Below are positions 6,484 through 8,913 of a stretch of DNA of 8,913 nt, piece after piece. The translations under genes were made by a program, and so were the position numbers. Source of the DNA: JBFWQM01 sp050249455 (lineage in GTDB: Bacteria; Pseudomonadota; Alphaproteobacteria; MPNO01; VGEU01); contig JBFWQM010000223.1 of the NCBI GenBank assembly GCA_050249455.1, positions 1-8,913 of the forward strand, read 5' to 3'. Each line of letters begins with the position of its first letter. Position 1 is the first letter of the stretch. Under the pieces are notes generated by a model that searched no databases, was not told where the DNA came from, and saw only the letters and a program-made list of their open reading frames with translations.

Positions 6484-7956
6484 CTAGGCGCGGGGTGCGG
6501 GTCGCGCGGTGAATGCGGCGGCCGTCTCAAGGACGCCGGCGGCGCGTAACACCGTCTCCTCGTCGAACGGCCGCCCGATGAGCTGCAGCCCGAGCGGCAG
6601 GCCGCCGGCCGACAGCCCCGCCGGCACCGAGATGCCGGGCAGGCCCGCCAGGCTCGCCGGCACGGTGAACACGTCGTTGAGGTACATCGCGATCGGGTCG
6701 TCGCTCTTGTCGCCGATGGCGAAGGCGTCCGACGGCGCGGTCGGGGTCAGCAGCACATCGCAGCGCTTGAACGCCTCGGTGAAGTCGCGCGCGATCAGCG
6801 CCCGCACACGCTGCGCCTTCAGGTAGTACGCGTCGTAGTAGCCGGCCGACAGAACGTAGGTGCCGATCAGGATGCGCCGGCGCACCTCGCGCCCGAAGCC
6901 GGCGCCGCGGGTGTTCTCGTACATCTCGTCCGGCGTCCTGCCGTCCACGCGCAGGCCGTAGCGCACGCCGTCGTAGCGGGCGAGGTTCGACGACGCCTCC
7001 GCCGGCGCGATGATGTAGTAGGTCGGCAGCGCATAATTGGTGTGCGGCAGGCTGACCTCGACCGGCTCCGCGCCGGCCGCCTTGAGCCACGCCACGCCCT
7101 GGTCCCACAGCCGGTCGATCTCCGCCGGCGCGCCGTCGACGCGGTACTCCTTGGGGATGCCGACCCTGAGGCCGCGCACGTCGCCGGTCAGCGCCGCCTC
7201 GAAGTCCGGCACCGCCACGTCCGCCGACGTCGAATCGCGCGGGTCGTAGCCCGACATCGCGCGCAGCAGGATGGCGCAGTCGCGCACGCTGCGCCCGAAC
7301 GGCCCGGCCTGGTCGAGCGAGGAGGCGAACGCGACGATGCCCCAGCGCGAGCAGCGGCCATAGGTCGGCTTGATGCCGACGATGCCGCAGAACGCGGCCG
7401 GCTGGCGGATCGACCCGCCGGTGTCGGTGCCGGTGGCGCCGAGGCAGAGCCGCGCGGCGACCGCGGCCGCCGAGCCGCCCGACGAGCCGCCCGGCACCAG
7501 CGGCCGGTTGTCGCCGGCGCGGCGCCACGGGTTCTCCACCGCGCCGTAGAAGCTGGTCTCGTTCGACGAGCCCATGGCGAACTCGTCGAGGTTGGTCTTG
7601 CCCAGCATCACCGCGCCCTCGCGCAGCATGTTGGCGCTGACCGTCGACTCGTAGGTCGGCACGAAGCCGTCGAGGATGCGCGAGGCGGCCGTGGTCTGCA
7701 CGCCTTCGGTGCAGAACAGGTCCTTGATGGCGACCGGGATGCCCTCCAGGACGCCGGCCTCGCCAGCCCGCCGGCGCCTGTCGGAGGCGGTGGCGGCGGC
7801 GATCGCCCGATCCGGGGTCTCGACGATGTAGGCGTTCAGCGCGCGCGCCTGCTCGATCGCCGCGAGATGGGCTTCGGCGATCTCGCGGGCGCTGAAGTCG
7901 CCCTTGGCGAGCCCGTCGCGGGCGTCGGCGATCGTGAGGTCGGTGAGCGCGCTCAT
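6484..7956 (-). CDS. gatA: Aspartyl/glutamyl-tRNA amidotransferase subunit A
   Basis: A complete 490-residue amidase-signature protein. GatA hydrolyses glutamine and passes the ammonia to GatB for tRNA-dependent amidation. The Ser-cisSer-Lys triad is intact: Lys78 in IPVAIKDLF, cis-Ser158 in PGGSSGGSAAAVAA, and nucleophile Ser182 in GTDTGGSIRQPAAFCG. GIKPTYGRCSRWGI and SSLDQAGPFGRSVRD follow, as in other GatA proteins. The C-terminal half carries YYIIAPAEASSNLARYDGVR and GLPLGLQLIGRPFDEETVL. The start codon overlaps the gatC stop as ATGA (4 nt), with AAGG seven nt upstream inside gatC, so translation is coupled. The next gene is the membrane ORF. Length and motifs are normal; nothing suggests decay. 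Confidence 0.98.
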   Translation of the reverse strand: MSALTDLTIADARDGLAKGDFSAREIAEAHLAAIEQARALNAYIVETPDRAIAAATASDRRRRAGEAGVLEGIPVAIKDLFCTEGVQTTAASRILDGFVPTYESTVSANMLREGAVMLGKTNLDEFAMGSSNETSFYGAVENPWRRAGDNRPLVPGGSSGGSAAAVAARLCLGATGTDTGGSIRQPAAFCGIVGIKPTYGRCSRWGIVAFASSLDQAGPFGRSVRDCAILLRAMSGYDPRDSTSADVAVPDFEAALTGDVRGLRVGIPKEYRVDGAPAEIDRLWDQGVAWLKAAGAEPVEVSLPHTNYALPTYYIIAPAEASSNLARYDGVRYGLRVDGRTPDEMYENTRGAGFGREVRRRILIGTYVLSAGYYDAYYLKAQRVRALIARDFTEAFKRCDVLLTPTAPSDAFAIGDKSDDPIAMYLNDVFTVPASLAGLPGISVPAGLSAGGLPLGLQLIGRPFDEETVLRAAGVLETAAAFTARPAPRA

Positions 7957-8240
7957 TCCACGACCTTCGGCACGGCGAAGAAGTCGTCGTGGCGCTCCGG
8001 CGCGTTGGCCAGCACCTTCTCCGGGATGCCGCCGTCGGTCACGGCGTCGGCGCGCCAGCGGGCCTTCATGTCCACCACCGAAGCCATCGGCGCGACGCCG
8101 TCGGTCGCCACCTCGTCGAGCTGCTCGATCCAGCCCAGGATGTTGTTGAGCTCGGCCGCGAGCTGGTCGAGGTCGCCCTCCGGCACCTTGATGCGCGCCA
8201 GCATCGCGACCTTGACCACGGTGTCCTTGTCGACCGGCAT
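7953..8240 (-). CDS. gatC: Aspartyl/glutamyl-tRNA amidotransferase subunit C
   Basis: A 95-residue protein of the usual GatC length, starting MPVDKDTVVKVAMLARIKVP. GatC wraps around the GatA-GatB interface and stabilises the complex; it has no catalytic residues. Diagnostic stretches are LAAELNNILGWIEQLDEVAT (28-47), DGVAPMASVV, RADAVTDGG and the C-terminal DDFFAVPKVVE. The start at 8240 has AGGA five nt upstream. The frame continues upstream to 8426, but that extra segment lacks any GatC similarity and is not included. It is the first gene of the operon and overlaps gatA by 4 nt. Upstream on the other strand is the toxin-antitoxin pair. A short hairpin (GCCCG/CGGGC, 7-nt loop) lies in the leader at about 8256-8272. 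Confidence 0.97.
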   Translation of the reverse strand: MPVDKDTVVKVAMLARIKVPEGDLDQLAAELNNILGWIEQLDEVATDGVAPMASVVDMKARWRADAVTDGGIPEKVLANAPERHDDFFAVPKVVE

Positions 8241-8425
8241 GGGGTTCCTGCGCTGCCCGGGAAAAACGGGCCGGAGGGTATCACCTCGCCATGCCGTGGC
8301 GAAAGTCCGGGAATAGGTCGTGGGTACGGGCAGGCGCGGCCGCCACCCATGCCCGGCGCGCGCGATCGGCCTGGCGGAGACGGGCTCGGGCTCGCCTTCT
8401 AGCCCGGCCCGCGCATGTCCCGACA

Positions 8426-8454
8426 TTGCGCGGCCGCGCGCGACCGATTATTTT
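8426..8454 (+). promoter_or_regulatory. Candidate promoter/operator of the toxin-antitoxin pair
   Basis: TTGCGC (8426-8431) and TATTTT (8449-8454) are 17 bp apart, ending about 22 nt before ATG 8477. A perfect 12-bp palindrome, GCGCGGCCGCGC (8428-8439), overlaps the -35 side. Phd-type antitoxins usually repress their own promoter at palindromes, so this is a reasonable operator guess, but such palindromes also arise by chance in GC-rich DNA. The rest of the 236-nt gap back to gatC (8241-8476) holds no gene. I could not pick a convincing gatC promoter in it. Confidence 0.3.
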
Positions 8455-8476
8455 GAGATGGTCATGGAGAATGGTC

Positions 8477-8791
8477 ATGTCGACGCATAAGTCGCGCGAA
8501 GTCCCCGCCGGCGAGTTCAAGGCGCATTGCCTCAAGCTGATGGACGAGGTCAACGAGACCGGCACGGAGATCGTCATCACCAAGCGCGGCAAGCCGGTCG
8601 CCCGGCTGGTGCCCGCGGCGTCCGAGCGGCCGAGCATCTATGGTTGCATGAAAGGAACGTTCGAGATCGTCGGCGACATCGAGTCCCCGATCGAGGAGGA
8701 TTGGGATGCGCTGAAGGGCTATGTCGCCGTTTTCGAGGGCGGCGAAACCTACCCGAGCACGACCAAGCCGAAGAAAAAGGCGAAGCGATAG
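8477..8791 (+). CDS. Type II antitoxin, Phd/YefM family
   Basis: A 104-residue protein beginning MSTHKSREVPAGEFKAHCLK. Residues about 6-48 (EVPAGEFKAHCLKLMDEV, then ETGTEIVITKRGKPVARLVP) form the Phd/YefM fold: a dimeric N-terminal domain that binds its own promoter. The rest (about 50-104), with EEDWDALKGYVAVFEGG and a very basic end KPKKKAKR, is the region expected to fold onto the toxin. The start is ATG 8477, with GGAGA six nt upstream; ATG 8471 in the same frame directly touches GGAGA and is less likely. The downstream ORF is a PIN toxin, the usual partner. The composition is less GC-biased and more Lys-rich than in the neighbouring operons, as often seen in mobile toxin-antitoxin modules; transfer is an inference. 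Confidence 0.9.
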   Translation: MSTHKSREVPAGEFKAHCLKLMDEVNETGTEIVITKRGKPVARLVPAASERPSIYGCMKGTFEIVGDIESPIEEDWDALKGYVAVFEGGETYPSTTKPKKKAKR

Positions 8792-8913
8792 GTGTTGCTG
8801 CTCGACACCCACGTCCTCCTCTGGCTGCTGGACGGCAACCCGACGCTCTCTGATCCCGTCCGACGCAAAATCGAGACAGATGGACAGGAGCGGACGCTCT
8901 TCGTGTCTGCGAT
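8792..8913 (+). CDS. PIN-domain toxin (VapC-like ribonuclease), N-terminal part, cut by window end
   Basis: The first 40 residues are visible: MLLLDTHVLLWLLDGNPTLS followed by DPVRRKIETDGQERTLFVSA. LLDTHVLLWLL with Asp5 is the first conserved acidic site of PIN-domain nucleases, and FVSA is the second strand, normally followed by the S-x-WE motif just past the edge. VapC-type toxins cleave RNA, usually tRNA, with Mg2+. The frame has the antitoxin TAG at 8789-8791 directly before it, so the earliest start is GTG 8792 with no gap at all; TTG 8795 is the alternative. A weak AAGG lies 11 nt upstream. Zero spacing suggests coupled translation with the antitoxin. The catalytic remainder is outside the window, so integrity cannot be judged. 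Confidence 0.85.
   Translation, partial: MLLLDTHVLLWLLDGNPTLSDPVRRKIETDGQERTLFVSA

Noticed and set aside
8241..8426. Upstream extension of gatC to 8426
   Set aside because: GatC similarity starts at MPVDKD (8240), which has its own AGGA site; the extension has no similarity and would make the protein far longer than the family.
8291..8476. Upstream extension of the antitoxin frame
   Set aside because: The residues before 8477 are Arg/Ala-rich without antitoxin similarity, and the ribosome site GGAGA at 8466 supports the later start.

Overview
The window is very GC-rich, with strong GC bias at third codon positions and almost no space between genes. It looks like a chromosomal segment of an alphaproteobacterium. 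The evidence is a gatC-gatA-gatB amidotransferase operon, an NdvA/ChvA-type glucan-exporter-like ABC protein, a run of Nu-class (YfcG-like) glutathione transferases, and a compact palindromic intergenic repeat of a kind common in GC-rich proteobacteria. The genus cannot be decided from the sequence.

Layout from left to right. Positions 1-682 (minus) hold the N-terminal membrane part of an ABC exporter that runs off the left edge. An array of small hairpins with a period of about 24 bp lies just upstream of it (709-802), followed by a small uncharacterised ORF (837-1037, minus). A non-coding spacer of about 230-260 bp with a symmetric operator-like element separates this from a divergent 69-residue protein (1299-1508, plus). 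That gene ends 3 nt from the end of the next, convergent operon, and both stop codons sit inside one small hairpin.

Positions 1512-4411 (minus) hold four tandem paralogous glutathione transferases, in transcription order GST-4, GST-3, GST-2, GST-1. A plausible promoter lies at 4448-4475. Behind it, at 4503-4631, is a 129-bp palindromic repeat with 12-bp terminal inverted repeats, which separates the GST operon from gatB.

Positions 4668-8240 (minus) hold gatC, gatA, a small predicted membrane protein, and gatB. gatC and gatA overlap by 4 nt. GatCAB converts misacylated Glu-tRNA(Gln) and/or Asp-tRNA(Asn) to the amidated forms, so this is a housekeeping operon; the embedded membrane ORF is the unusual part. 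Divergent from gatC on the plus strand is a type II toxin-antitoxin pair: a Phd/YefM-type antitoxin (8477-8791) followed directly by a PIN-domain toxin cut by the right edge (8792 onward).

I do not see a clearly new system. The points most worth a second look are the four-copy GST array with one mosaic member, the membrane ORF inside gatCAB, the hairpin array beside the exporter gene, and the palindromic element. No tRNA, rRNA, CRISPR array, phage gene or transposase was found.
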